Below are positions 22,735-35,099 of a stretch of 64,000 nucleotides of DNA, piece after piece (the first letter of the stretch is position 1; every line of letters starts with the position of its first letter). Source of the DNA: Triatoma infestans (taxonomy: Eukaryota > Arthropoda > Insecta > Hemiptera > Reduviidae); the NCBI GenBank assembly GCA_011037195.1, contig JAAEAF010003085.1, forward strand, positions 1 through 64,000, given 5' to 3'. The notes under the pieces were generated by a model. That model saw nothing but the letters and a program-made list of their open reading frames with translations, was not told where the DNA came from and made no database searches. The position numbers and the translations under genes were made by a program.

Positions 22735-23190
22735 GAATATCCATTCTTCCAGCTGATCATGTGCGTTATGTTGGACTATTCGTGGACAAGAAACTGAACT
22801 GGAACCCTTCATACACGGCTCAAACGCTCTGAGGTGAAAACAATTTTCAGACTTCTTTCCAAACTATTGCATCAAATTGTCACTCTCCAACAAAACACTC
22901 GTTCACAGTGCTGACCAATACAGATTTTTGGACTTAAACTGAAGCGTATCCAAATTAACCAATTCATAATCATTTTCACCTTATTAATAATATTCTCTTC
23001 TACGTATCCCATCCTAAATCCAAACAGTAATATTGTGGCAAAAACGCGGGATAAACAAAATTCACAATAAACTAAAATTCTTTTGCCGAAGCTCTCAGCC
23101 TCATATTCCCTCCCCGGTAATCCTCAACAACGCTTAAAAAACGTCGTTGGTTTCAGGACCTTAAAATATCTCTCTAATAAAGAGGCACAG
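22735..23190 (+). pseudogene. Jockey-type LINE, reverse-transcriptase C-terminal remnant
   Basis: One frame gives YVGLFVDKKLNWNP (22767-22808), matching the 'YLGV.lD..L.W..H' block just after the reverse-transcriptase palm. Downstream frames give KTIFRLLSKLLHQIVTLSNK and then a decayed thumb region. There are several stops and frame changes. Endonuclease and the main reverse-transcriptase motifs are absent. Confidence 0.65.
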
Positions 23191-25849
23191 TGGAAGCTCC
23201 AAGGTAAATAGGTGAAGTGGCATAAGTGAGACGCGCAATACAAAACTATGTATAGAATTAATTTGCTGTTGATGGGCATTTTGTGCTACAACCAAAACTT
23301 TTGCGTTTGAAATCTATTGTAGCTGTTAAGTGTATATCCTCTCTGAATATGTAGACTTTGCGAATGTTTGCCTGGTTTTACTAAAAATCCAAAGTGTAGA
23401 AATATCAATAAAAGGAATGTTTCTTGCTTTTTAGGCTAGGGGATTCACCTAGGGATCTTATGATCACGATAGCATTGCTCAAGTCCATTAATATTACAAC
23501 ATTAAGTTGCAAACAAAAAACTACTATAATTTGCAAAATTACATTTTTACGTTTGTGTATCGGTACAGTTATAAAAAAGTAATAAAACAGTAAATAGTAT
23601 ACAAAAAAATTAAAGACGTCACGAGTTTTTGAACTGTTAAAATTATTGCAGTCCTGCAGTAAGTTTTTTTTACTTTTGACATTAATTTGCCGTTAGCAAT
23701 TCTTTTTTTTTTATATATATATATATATTTTGACATTTTATTGTATTTTTCATATTGATCAAATGAGCTGTTTATATGTTTACATGGAAGGGAGGCTGCA
23801 CTCCAAAAAAAAAAAGAAAAGTTTTTGAAAAGAGAGCCGTTGTTAATTTTTTGTTGTTTCTTTCTTTCTTTATTTTTTCTATACCACATAACGGACAGGA
23901 TGGTCCTCTATACTGAAGTGGTACACTGTGAACGGAAGCAGTAAAGGATCTCTTCTGTGCAGCATCACACAAAACATGCACCTTCTTCTCTCTACTCTTC
24001 ACAGACAACCTGCTAGCCGTTCTATTGTCAAAAAGAACAAAAAAAAAAATCGGAACTCTGGCCATTCTATACTACAAACAAAATGAGATGGAAAGTAAAA
24101 AAAAAAAAATAAAAGAGAAGACCAATTCCTTCAGGTTATTTGTCTGTCTGTAGTTATAACAGAAGAATAATAAAGGAACTTCATGTTCTTGCTCCGTGTA
24201 CTCGTCAAGGGCGTAAAACTAAGACAGAGAAAGAATAAAAAAAAAAAGGATAGGAAAGGAAGAAGAAGATCCTTTTGAAGGGGGCGTTCTATATATCGCT
24301 TAAGGGCCCCATTTAATAAAAATTGGTCACTTAGGTGCACCCACAAAAAAAAGAAAGAAATCGTATAGGGTCAAGTTTTTAATATTAATACTTATTATAC
24401 ATAACAAAATATGTGGGAACATACGTATCTACAATGACATATAATAACTGGAGCTTATCAATTTATATAATATATAATAATATATACATAAAAAGTAGAA
24501 AGATGAATGAAAGATATCTTTCAAAAGAAGGGATGCTGGTAGAGCAAAGATCCCCCCCTCCCAATCATACTAACTAACCAGTCACTATCGCATTCCCTTT
24601 CTCTCTCTCATCATACTTGGTACATTCACAAAAAGAAAGGACGGACAACTTGTTTGTTTGTTTGTCAGTTACACTACAGTGTGGTATATGTATATATAGT
24701 ATATCACTATCAAGTAAAACAACTTCCACTACTTGTCTACTTAACCACTATAAAAAACTATAATTCGCCCACCTTTCAAATACCGCCAACAACCTCCCCC
24801 TAGCCCGCTGCCAGTTATGAATATTATAAAATATATTTGGAAGAAGGGGGGATGGAAAATAAGACGTCGTCAAGCTTTATTTCACGGAGGGTAAGTAGCG
24901 GCTTTGCATTATAAGTATGTATTAAAAATATTGCCCTAAAGCGATTATCACCCTTTCTTAGATCGAAATTTTCAATATTTATTTATTTTTTTTTCTATTC
25001 ACAAAAAAATGTTTTTTAAATAAATTATAAGCAAACTGAAATAGCGTTTAAAGTACCCTATTTCATTTCTCAACTTCGAAACGGATAATTTATTTTCAAA
25101 CGTGCAACGATAATGGTAGCAGAACTGAGTGACTGTTTTGGTGAAAATGAATGTAATTGATGAACACATGGGCAAGTATCAAACTAATAATAAATATTTG
25201 AACGATTTTACTGAATAAGAAGAGAAGAGATAAGAGAGGTAAAATGGCCGAGCGAAGAGTATGGTTGGTAGCGTGGTGAAATTAGAATGGCGTAGCGTTG
25301 ATGTCGTGAAGTATGGCTGGCTGATTACTCTTGCTTGTTCTTAGTATGATGAGCTAGTGTGGCTAGACTTGGTGAGCATTTTAAGATTTAAGTTATTATG
25401 GCAAATCTTTCAAGTTAAAAAATGGCAACTGGCTAAACTCTTCAGAAGTGAATTGTTGATACGCTACTACTCTTTTAAGTAAAGCTAATTACTGGGCTTT
25501 AAATCCCTCAAGATGGTCAGCTCATAATCGTTTGTCTAAAGCTAGAGAGAGGTGAATGATTGGGTTAGTAGTTGAAATTCCCATTCGCCACCACACTGTT
25601 TTGTGCGTGACCAGAAGGTGTAATGCGCAGTTGACGTGCGCCTTGGAGCACGGTAGCGGTACCTTGATGTGGTTGCTAATAGAACTATTGAGTCTAGCTT
25701 TTTTGTGGCAAAATTGCTCGCTATTAAATTGCTCGCTATTGACTCCATTAAACTCAGTATTGCAACTACTTTAATTTGACTTAAACATAGGATGTATGTA
25801 AAATTCGTATGAATAATTTTGAAAAAATTGTTGTTTGGGTTTCGCTCTC
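23191..25849. other. AT-rich spacer, unclassified
   Basis: There are long A and T runs, a (TA)n run near 23716 and purine-rich tracts. The segment 25240-25750 is less AT-rich, with short tandem words such as 'ttgctcgctatt' repeated at 25712-25740. Long-looking frames here are composition-driven and match nothing I know. Confidence 0.4.
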
Positions 25850-26225
25850 ACATGCTCAAAACACATAAACAATGATAATCACTGAACGGCAAGAGAGAGA
25901 ACACAAGCCCGACCGAGAGAAAGCAGACTCTCTCTGGTACTCTCTGACTTAAGCAGGCTAGAGTGGAAGAACCTGTATATAAGCCAGTGAGAATCTACCT
26001 AAAGGGATATATATATATATCTATCTATCAGATTCAACCATATACATCGCATCGTGTCATATCTCTACTCTCACCTTATTCTGTAAAATCATTACAAGTC
26101 CAGGGCAGTCAGTGTAAACTTATAGCTATATTATAACAGTGTCTTCATATCTCGTCTAATTAATCAAACCTAATTTCTCTCCTCATCAACTCCATTATAT
26201 CACACTTGTTAGCTAATAGGTTCAT
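25850..26225 (+). promoter_or_regulatory. Possible LTR or promoter remnant with TATA box
   Basis: A purine/pyrimidine-rich upstream part precedes a good TATA sequence (gtatataagcc, near 25975). Downstream lies a run resembling an untranslated leader. The arrangement recalls the U3/R part of an LTR, but I could not find a partner copy or clear TG...CA ends. Confidence 0.2.
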
Positions 26226-26269
26226 CTCTTCATTTATTTTTTGCACTATGAGAAAATGAAATACGACTT

Positions 26270-26760
26270 AGGACTGGCTTTTTGAAGCAGAAGTGACTTT
26301 ATGTTTCCTCTAAAGTGCTATACTATATTCTATTATTAATTCATTTAAATAATATTAATTTCAAATCAAATATGTTGCCAAAATTCCATAATGGAAAAAA
26401 GATCGATGATCGGAAGGGCGTTTTTACTGCGTTTTTTTTTCAGTTATCTGCAATTTTCTCCTTAAAAATAACGATGTAATTCATTAAATTTGGTATACTA
26501 ACTCTGCATACATAAACCTATCACTTTTGTCGGGAATTTTTTTGCCCGAGAAAGTTCATTTAAGGTGTTGTTGAGAGGAAATAAGATTAAGCTTTAGTTT
26601 TAATTTTAAAACAAATTGTTTTTATTAAGATTTTAAATTCTCCACTGGTAAAACATTCTCATAACCACTACACCAACATCCGCCCCTTCAAAAACATATA
26701 CATTTCCTGTGAAAACAAAAATCAGACACGATCGCCCGATACTTCATCAAAGCAACGGTA
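26270..26760. repeat. Family A fragments in mixed orientation
   Basis: The words 'gatcggaagggcgtttttactg', 'tcagttatctgcaattttct' and 'atttcctgtgaaaac' / 'cagacacgatcgc' belong to family A modules, rearranged and diverged. Confidence 0.5.
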
Positions 26761-27562
26761 TGGAAGAATTTTAAAAACATATCAATATATAATGACTTAT
26801 TTATTTATAAAATAGAAATTTATCACATAAATACTGGATAAACACTTTAAAAGATACATTTCATAACATTTTTAGCCAGAAAGCGGTTTTTTTTATTTAT
26901 TTTTATAAATGTTAAAAAAAAAATTTATTAACATCTTAATCAAAGTAGAATTTCCGGTAAAGATAAAAGTAAATGACTAAAATAAAACTCGTACAGGAAC
27001 GAGAGAAGGATGGCAAGAAGTAGGAATTAAAAAAAAAGATGATCTATATAAAAAGGTCGATCTTGGAACAACTTTTTATTCTGTGTTTTTTATTTTCTTT
27101 TCAATTCGCTGAATTCTTTTCCATGAATGATATTTATGAAAGACATATAAAAGAAAATCTTTGATAATTTTTAAATAATAAAGAGGAACCGAAATATCAT
27201 TGAATTCTTATTAATAACATTTCTGCCAATGGTGAGCTTAAATTTTCAATAGAAAATATTTCCAAGATTTATCAATATTTCATTGTAAAAAAGAGAAAGT
27301 AAAACAAATTAATTAATAAAACATTATAAGCTAAAAAGGAAAGGATTAGCTCAAGGCAGAGAGCTGGACTAGCATCGCGGAAGTGCCAGGTTCGAATCCA
27401 GCTGTGCTGTCCTTAGATTTTTCTGTTCATAGGAACCTCTTAAGGTGGTTACACACGTAATTGCATACTTGAACGGTATACATGCACAGGTCTTTTGCGC
27501 AAGTATACATGTGATCCACAAGGGTCATGTATACTTGAAGAGTGTTAGCAGATGCTTGAAAT

Positions 27563-27706
27563 ATGGCGACGATTGACGAAGACAACGCGCTCGCTTTAGC
27601 TGCTCTTGTTTTAATTTACAAAAGAAAAAGTCAACGAAAAGATCGTTCTTTGTGGTGTAAAGAATGGCTGAAGAAACGAAAAAGCTATTCAACATTAATT
27701 TATTAA
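27563..27706 (+). pseudogene. Harbinger transposase N-terminal fragment
   Basis: The 47-codon frame starts MATIDEDNALALAAL and contains DRSLWCKEWLKKRKSYST. That fits the 'R..W....W...R...G.F..L' block at the start of HARBI1-like nucleases. It stops immediately before the palindromic element. The expected downstream residues and the DDE triad are absent, so it is a broken gene. Confidence 0.65.
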
Positions 27707-27762
27707 GTGTTGGATAACATCCGGTATTTTATCCGTCGTAGCCTGCATATTGGTTTTTTCCT

Positions 27763-27792
27763 GACCGGTTTCGGATATTCATCCATTGTCAG
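27763..27792 (-). ncRNA. Hammerhead motif, mutated (family 2a left arm)
   Basis: Minus strand: CTGACAA instead of CTGANGA (the conserved G is A), stem II GGAT-GAAT-ATCC, GAAAC, CGGTC. Loss of the core G should abolish activity. Confidence 0.65.
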
Positions 27793-27966
27793 AGCAAATT
27801 CACCAAGTTCGTATAGAGAGTTCACTTCAACGAAATGTTTCTGTAGATTTACACGAGTTGGTTGTATATCAACAAGTGATATACAGTTGATATACAACCA
27901 AAAAGTGTGAGTGTACAGAAACATTTCGTTGAAGTGAACTCTCTACACGAACTTGGTGAATTTGCT

Positions 27967-27996
27967 CTGACGATGGATGAATATCCGAAACCGGTC
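27967..27996 (+). ncRNA. Minimal hammerhead ribozyme motif (family 2a right arm)
   Basis: CTGACGA, an extra T, stem II GGAT-GAAT-ATCC, GAAAC and CGGTC. All core bases are present. Stem III is ACCGGT, as in family 1, although stem II and the surrounding arm differ. Confidence 0.72.
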
Positions 27997-28589
27997 AGGA
28001 ACAAAACCAATATGCATGTTAGGACGGATAAAATACCGTAAATTAATAGTGTTCTCTTTCATAAATGTGAATAAATTCTTCCATAATTTCTCTGTGACCC
28101 TTCCTAAAATCAACCGACATAATGATAAAATAATATGGACTCGAAAAGTAAAACAAACGCTTGGCTCTGACGTGCACGAGACTGACACAGAGGTTGCACA
28201 AGTCTGCTACACACGTTCAGTTGAACATGAACAAGATGGCGCGCACAAGTATGCAGTATGAAAGTTTAAACATTTTCTGACTTGTGCAAGTTTTTCATAC
28301 AAACGATTAAGTATGCCTGTACAAGCCGACGACTGCGCATGTATACCGTCAAGTGTGCAGTGTAGCCAGCTTTACAACTCACTGTCCAGTGATGGACAAT
28401 TTCTCTAATTAGAGAAAAACTGCTTAGATGGAGGCTGGCAGTGCACTGATAAAGTTTCGGGAGGTACAATATATCTTTTCGGTCGCAGTGCTCAAAAACA
28501 ATTCTACAGTTGGCAGAACGCCGCTAATCAGGACTTGAGGGAACTTAGTCCTCTTTTCTATTTTATTTGGCTAATTCCGAAAATAAATT

Positions 28590-28700
28590 TTTTTAAACCT
28601 TATCTGTAAAAGTCACACACTTCCGGTTGAATTCTTCTCACTTCAATATTTAAAATCAACGAATTACTTCTAGAAATAATTTTAACTTTTATATTTCTCA
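28590..28700 (+). repeat. Family A module fragment
   Basis: Contains 'cacacttccggttgaattctt' and the following AT-rich module start. Confidence 0.5.
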
Positions 28701-28838
28701 GCCGGTTGTATTATAAAAAAAAAATTATAATAAATAAATAAATCCAAACATTCAACAGTCGATGAAAAAGTATAAACCATTAAGTTTGTTCATGATTCAG
28801 AGACTAAGTCTAGACGTCTCGGTCATTACCACCTGTAC

Positions 28839-28841
<3 letters not shown>

Positions 28842-28872
<31 letters not shown>
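28842..28872. repeat. (AC)n microsatellite
   Basis: Uninterrupted run of about 15 AC units. Confidence 0.95.
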
Positions 28873-28874
<2 letters not shown>

Positions 28875-30228
28875 GTATGTTGGCTGTGTTTTATTGTGCA
28901 TTTACAAACATGTAGATTGTTGTATAAGTGGGCAATTTAAAGAGAGAACTATTAGCGCGCCTAGTAGTTAATTCCATTCATATCATAATGAAGTAATTTT
29001 TTAATTATACAAAAAAAAATTATCTGTAAGAGAAATTAATAAAATCTGGTGTAAAACACATATTTTAATTTAATTTATAAATTTTGGAAGAAAGTAGCGA
29101 TGATTACAAATGTTTGGTTGGATATACCATGAAAAAAAAAAATGTTAGCGGTAATGAGAGATATACTTGGCCGTGTACCTTGACTCTAAATTTGGTCAAC
29201 TCTGGCCCCAATTAACATAACAAAGCTTACACTGGCAAAATTTGAACATAACTGATACGCGGATGCCCTAGGGAGAAACTCCTAAAATGTATTTTTCCGG
29301 ATAAATGATTCAAGTAAAAGTAGTATGTTTATATATTATCGTTTTCGAGAAAATTCTCCCCCCCCCCAAAAAAAAACAAAAGTTTGTGGTTCCTGCGATT
29401 CGAAATCTTTTCGCTGATATTTTGTTCACAAACACATCGCTTACATACATAAGAAACAACAAGAGTGTTCGTATTGAAAACTATATTTTTTTCGTATTTA
29501 GCTGGCGTTAATACAAAAATTTCTTAAATATCGATTATTATGTAAAAACTCAATATCGATTACATGATCGCAATACATATTCTCCTACACTACTAAGAGA
29601 AAATAATACATTCTGTGTTTGCTCGTCGATAAATAAATAATTTATTTAAAGAGACATCTCTCCCCCTCCCCCCCCACGGAGGAGGGTGAAACTTGTTACT
29701 TGACTGGTTACTATGGAAATTCGATTTATTTCTTTTTTTTAACGGCTCAGAATTATAATTTGATATAAACTTACTGTTTTTTTTTTCCTTTGAGTTTTGT
29801 TAATATGTCAATATGTTTATTATTACTCTATTATACAGTAAAAATAAAAACTGATGTGAAACACTCGCCCGACTTTCTCTTTATTGTTGTTAATACAATT
29901 ATATAATAAAATTGCAATTTTTTTTTTTATAAACTTCAAATTTAACTCAAAATTATGCTAACATAAACATAAATGTGGGGGGTGAGTGACAACAACCTAC
30001 TACCCAGGAAGGTAATAGAAATGATTATAGTGTAGTCCAGAACAAAGCGCCAATAACATTAACCAAGACCATAAAACATTTGAATTGTAACGTCATAAAT
30101 TCACCGGAACTATAACCTAAAATCAACTTTTACGAGAAAAGTATTTCAAATAAACAAGTGATAATATGTGAAATTAGCGTCAAGTTTAAAGAACACATTC
30201 CAAAAAAACTCAAAAATTTGTTCTATAA

Positions 30229-30899
30229 AGCAGCGCCCTCAGACAATCAGTAATATTGTCAATATATTGAAGGATTTTTGGGGTCCTGAAAATACTCGTC
30301 AATATTTTAGGCGGAGCTAATCATATTGATGAAATATTGATCGTTCGTACGCAAGGTTTACAATATTGGGTTAGTTCATCTGTAACTATGACGGAAAAAT
30401 GCTTCGTCCCGTTATCGCCCGACCCAGTGAATGAAGATGAAAATGAACGGGAATTATTGAAAAACTTTATAAACACAACTGTAGAATACGTCATCAGATC
30501 TATGTTACAACAGAGTTAAGAAAAAAAGGACGAACCAAATATAGCATCTGTTCATATATTTCGCTATTCATCCAAAAGTAATTTTTATAATCATCAGATT
30601 CCTTTTGCCTAATATATTGTATAAGATTCAGGTGATTGAACTTTTTTCTTTTTGATATCCATTTTTTTTTACCCAACGTCTTTTCATCACTTTTTCTGCA
30701 CACCCAGATATGCCAAAATAATAGCAATTCACGCTTTTTCCTAATTATTCATTTTTAGCAGGAACATCACACGCACAAATCTTTTCACAATTAAATATTG
30801 ATTGTATATGTATTGACCGTGTCAGGTCATTTTCAACATATTGATGAAATATTGTCAATAAAAGATATTGACAATAATATTGATCGTCTGAGGGCCGCT
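30229..30899. mobile_element. PIF/Harbinger-type DNA transposon inserted in family A
   Basis: Inverted ends AGCAGCGCCCTCAGAC and AGCGGCCCTCAGAC are followed on both sides by 'gatcaatattattgtcaatat'-like sequence. The target duplication is TAA (30226-30228 and 30900-30902). The minus strand carries a transposase fragment. A plus-strand frame (30337-30519) containing NEDENERELLKNF is not recognised and may be the tail of the same or the second Harbinger protein. Internal deletion has removed the catalytic region. Confidence 0.8.
30500..30727 (-). pseudogene. Harbinger transposase N-terminal fragment
   Basis: The 75-codon frame contains KKWISKRKKFNHLNLIQY followed by ESDDYKNYFWMNSEIYEQML and YLVRPFF. 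This follows the family order: a basic 'W....R...G....L..EL' block, then 'D...F.nF.RM....F..LL..i.P.i'. The DDE catalytic domain that should follow is missing. A truncated, non-functional remnant. Confidence 0.7.
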
Positions 30900-31924
30900 T
30901 AATGTTGCACTTCCGTTTAGTCGATTTCCTCACAGTGATCCCCACAGTGATAGTCAAACTTGAACTTTCTGTGATATTTCGTTTTTGAACTTTTGTTGTT
31001 CATATAATCATTCACAGAGATTATTTTCTAAAAACCACCTTACCAGACTCAGGGACCCTAAAAACGTGTATTTCCGGTAAAAAACTCAATACGGAAAATT
31101 GTGACACAATCACAATTACCAGGAATATGAGAATGTAAAATAAAACTAAAGATAAAATCCAAACAATAGAAATTTTTCTTTCCTTATTAATTTTATATTT
31201 TTTTGAAGAAACAGCTGATTTTTAAAAATAATATAGTGTAAATGATAAAAAGATGATTATGTGTTGGAGAAAGAAGTGAGGCCCGTGCACGGTTACTACT
31301 TTTATGTCTTTGAAAACTAAAAACAAAACAAAAAAAAGATAGTTAAACAATGGAAACACGAACTTGATTAATTCCATGTTCGTACCAATAAGGAGGTATT
31401 TATAAGGAAGATACGACATGGGTAGCTAAGTAAGTGAGCGCGGGTGTCGCTACACGCTATGACTCAATTTCTAAGAAAACTTTAATATTAAAAAAGATAC
31501 AATAATCATAGTATAATAGTCCATTTATTCGTATTTTTATGGCTTTATAAACAAAACAACTCCTAAAAAAAAAAAATAGACATTTTACTCCAGACACGAA
31601 ATTTCTCTTACACAATTCCAAATTAATCGATAACTACCTAGATTTAATCGATAAATCCTCTTCTAACCGAAAAAAAATGTGTATGCGATTATTCGACTGG
31701 CCTTAAAATTTAAAAGAAAAAAAGTTTCATCCAATAGTGATTACAATTTACTGTGTCTCTAGTCCTCAGTAAAATTTTCAACAGCTGCCTGAAAGTTAGC
31801 ACTAACGCAATAGTCAAATTATTGAAAAAATCCGGTGTGGAACAGACAGAAATCCATTAAATACAAATTATTAATAAATTTCCTGTAAAACTGCAACATT
31901 TACAATCTTTGTTTAAAAAAAATA

Positions 31925-32897
31925 TGTTGTGAAACACTCACACAACTTTCTCTTACTCCAGTTCTCAAAATTGAAATTGATAAATTTTATAGTTTTTGTA
32001 CCAAATTTAATGAAATTCGACCAAAACTGAAAAAACTGTTCAGTAAAAGCGCACTCCTGCTTTACTAATTTTCTTCAAACTTAGAAATTTGGCCCTCTAT
32101 TTATTTCTAATTAATTCTGTTTGGATGATAGAATTGTATAATCAACTATGATACCACTTTAGAGCAAAACATTCCAACCCTCCCCTAAAAGTGCCCTCAA
32201 ATGAATTTTCCCAGAGAAAAGTTTTAAACAAAAGTTATAGATCATTGTATGTTTAGTTTATATATATGAAGTTTCAAGAAAATAGCGAAAAAGTGAAAAA
32301 ATAATCATTTAGTAAAGTGGTAAAGTAAACACACTTCCGGTCATCCGATTTTCAAACTCGGAATTTAAAACAACATATTTATTTCTAATTAACATTAATT
32401 ATATGACAAAATTGTCTAATAAACGGAAATAGCACTTCAGATGAAAACCTAATCATTCCTCTCACTTAAAAGTTCCCTAAAATGAATTTTCCCAGAGAAA
32501 TGTTTCGAATAAAAGTTGTAGCAGTTTGCATGGGTAGTTGATATTACAAGTTCAAAGAAAATTGTCGGAGCCATTTTTGAGAAAATCGCAAAAAAGTAAA
32601 AAAAAACTAACTAGTAAAGTGGTACTTCCGGTTGAGGAATTTTGACAGATAACGTACTGTGAGACTCCATGGTGATACCTAAACGGAATATCAAGTTTCA
32701 ACTTTCTACGGTTTTTCGTCTTTGAGCTATGCTTTTCACATACACACACACACACACACACATACACACACAGGCCATTTGCTAAAAACACTTTTTTGGA
32801 CTCAAGGGGATCTCAAAACGGATATTTCCGGTGAAAACTGGATATCGAAAATTTGGCACTATTACAATACTTCCTCTTACTAGGAGCAAGAGAAAGT
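31925..32897 (+). repeat. Family A interspersed repeat, near full length (copy A2)
   Basis: Collinear with A1 from GTTGTGAAACACTCACAC to CTAGGAGCAAGAGAAAGTA. Module starts lie at ~32054 (cgcactcctgctt), 32333 (acacttccggtcatcc) and 32623 (gtacttccggttgagg). A (CA)n tract lies at ~32741-32772. No coding domain is present; frames on the minus strand through the CA tract are artefacts. Confidence 0.85.
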
Positions 32898-35090
32898 AAA
32901 AAAAGAGCGTAGGGGTTATACTTGTATACCTGAGCAAACTTGTGGGAAGCAACAGTGTTTAAACCAACAAAGCCTGCAGTAGTTCAAATGCCATACCTCA
33001 CCCTCCAAAATCGATGTAAAATCACTTTTTTCCGGAAAAACGTATCAAAAATTAAACTGTAACGTTTATATATGCAAGAAAATCACACTGTACTTTAGAG
33101 GAAATCATAACGGTACGGTTTCCTCAGAAAACCACCCCTAAAAAATAAATTTTCTCTAGGAAAATATTTCAGATAAAAAGTGATAGGTATTTGTAGGCGT
33201 AGATGTATTCGAAGTTTAAGGAAAAGCTTCATGTTGGAACCATTTTCAAGAAAATCTTGAAAAAAAAAACTTGAAGCAAAAATGGATTCACGAAAAATCC
33301 ATAAAAGAAATTTCGAATGAAACTTTGTGTGCTTTCCGCCCTGCCAACACACATACAATTATTTAACCACAATTTTGCTGTACAAAATTTGTAAAATAAT
33401 CAGGGCATAAAATATACATTTATACCTGCATTCAAATACCGAAGCGTAGAAAAAAAAATGTAACTAAAAAATACTAACTTCGAAAAATAAAGTGTGTGAT
33501 AAGTAAAGTATTTGAGACTCAGGAACGCAGAAGCAAAGTTATGCCATAAACGGGAGAATGGACGCAGTGAGCAAGTAAAGAAGACAACTTTGAAGATGAT
33601 CATCAGCTACGAAGATGAAGATAGAATGACAAAAAAAAGTACATGTCCTTTTGGTCCATAGTAAGAGGATACCAAAGATTCCCACAAAAGGGGAATTTCC
33701 TAATTAAATTTATTATTACTTTTTTTTTTCTAACTTGAAGCAATAAAGTAAAAAGAAAATTATAAATAAAATTCCATAATAAAATAGAACATAAAATACG
33801 CAGTTGGGAAAAAATTCAATGATAAAGAAGACCCACGATAATATGTTTTGACAAATCATGAATGGCTTCATTGTAGTTTAGCGTGCACTAGACAGGGTGC
33901 ATTTGCATATTTCTACTACTGGAATACTAGTTTGTAAATATACACCACTACTTAGTAGTATAAAAAAAAAAAGTAGTAAAATCCTAGTATAAACACTATT
34001 TTCATAGTAACAAAAAAGTAATCTTTAACTAACACAAATTTGTTACTATTTGAATTTTTTTATTTTATTTTAACAAATAGTAAGAATGTAGAATAGAATT
34101 TAAAGAGTTTTTAGTAAGAGGGTGTAATAAAAGTGTTCATAAAAAAAAGGATTCATTGCAACCCTTCCCATTTTTTGTTTGTTTGTTTTCTTTCTGTAAA
34201 CAGGACTACAAGAAAAAAAAGGGACAAAAAGAGAGAACAAGCAAGTTCCCAACCAATAAGGGACAAATGTAAATTTTCTACTAATATATCTCCATTAATG
34301 TCCCATAGGACATATATTGAGCCCTATTTTACATGACATAATCACTATAAAAAGTGTCCCTTTATTAGAATAAAAGAAACGAGAGAAAATAAAATGGGAA
34401 TGGCTTTTTTTTAAAAAAAAAAAAAAATATATATATAATAAAATGTAACCAATCCCTTCGGGGGATTTGAACCAGCCACCCGCTGACTGGACACATACAC
34501 ACATGATAGACAGATTTAAGTCTGACTGACAGGTTTCGTTAGAAATGTCTCAAAACAAGATCATACAATAGGTGAACGTAATGCAATACTATATATAAAA
34601 AAAATTAAAAAAAGAAGACGTGCAAAAAAACTTAAGAAAGGAAAGCTCAGTTTTTTGTTTCTCTTTTGGACGTGTATACGTTACATGTTTCCAGGAATAG
34701 GGCTCCCCCCCCCCCCCCGTGTTCACAGCTTAATACTACACTAGTAAAACATCGGCATGTATTATTAAATAAGCCATTAAATTGTATTTAAACGTATTTA
34801 ACCCCTTAATACATAAAAAATATATACATAAATGAGGATGAGTCTGTTACATAATATTTCACAGTATTTAAACAATAAGGATTCTTAACGGAATTCTTTG
34901 GAGGACCAAGGGTTTACTGAAAAAACTAGGAAGGAGTATTAGGGCGTCCTTATTAAGACATTTTTATTTACTTATTCAAAAGCCAAAGGAAAAACTTTCC
35001 CATAGAAGAAATGGATGAACTTCGACGAAACACGTGTTTCATGCACTCTATGGACCAGGACTGGCTGAGAAAAGCACAGAATTTTCCCAA
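32898..35090. other. Spacer with family A fragments and homopolymers
   Basis: Family-A-like phrases recur at 33000-33250 ('tttccggaaaaacgtatcaaa', 'aggaaaatatttcagataaaa'). A poly-C run of 16 lies near 34707-34722. A tRNA-like box B on the minus strand near 34455-34475 (GGTTCAAATCC) lacks a matching box A. No gene is supported. Confidence 0.4.
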
Positions 35091-35099
35091 CCCAATTTA

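Larger units (their letters stand above)
27722..28038. mobile_element. Palindromic hammerhead element, family 2 (copy a)
   Basis: Inverted arms of ~130-150 bases run from CGGTATTTTATCCGTC (27722) to its complement ending at 28038. They share 'catattggtttt', the hammerhead region, 'agttcacttcaacgaaatg' and an inner palindrome 'tgatatacagttgatatac'. About 10 extra bases on the left (ggataacatc) may be a one-sided head. The target duplication is imperfect: TTATTAAGTGTT versus AATTAATAGTGTT. It sits inside the Harbinger element. Confidence 0.8.
27443..28371. mobile_element. PIF/Harbinger-type DNA transposon, inserted in SINE S3
   Basis: The terminal inverted repeats begin AGGTGGTTACAC and end GTGTAGCCAGCT; a second shared block is CGGTATACATGC. 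The target duplication is TTA (27440-27442 and 28372-28374), matching the TWA preference of PIF/Harbinger. A short transposase N-terminus (27563-27706) is present and the catalytic part is missing. A family 2 palindromic element (about 27722-28038) lies just downstream of that fragment. Confidence 0.85.
27341..28500 (+). mobile_element. tRNA-derived SINE (copy S3), split by a Harbinger insertion
   Basis: Box A (TTAGCTCAAGGCAGAGAG, from ~27346) and box B (GGTTCGAATCC, 27389-27399) lie on the plus strand. The body stops at 27442 inside the conserved central block and resumes at 28375 (CAACTCACTGTCC...). It ends in the tail 'cttttcggtcgcagtgctcaa' near 28495. The 929-base insertion is flanked by TTA on both sides. 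With the insertion removed, the copy is collinear with S1. Confidence 0.85.
29870..31140 (+). repeat. Family A copy, diverged, carrying a Harbinger insertion
   Basis: The left part shows 'gatgtgaaacactcgcccgactttctctttattg' and 'tacgagaaaagtatttcaaataaa'. The right part shows 'gttgcacttccgtttagtcga', 'gtgtatttccggtaaaaaactc' and 'attgtgacacaatcacaa'. The 671-base Harbinger element lies between. Confidence 0.7.

Noticed and set aside
25850..26225. Solo LTR
   Set aside because: A TATA-like box is present but TG...CA ends, a target duplication and a second copy were not found; kept only as a low-confidence regulatory entry.
34440..34505. Possible tRNA on the minus strand (box B GGTTCAAATCC)
   Set aside because: No box A at the right distance and no acceptor-stem pairing; at most a tRNA-derived SINE scrap.
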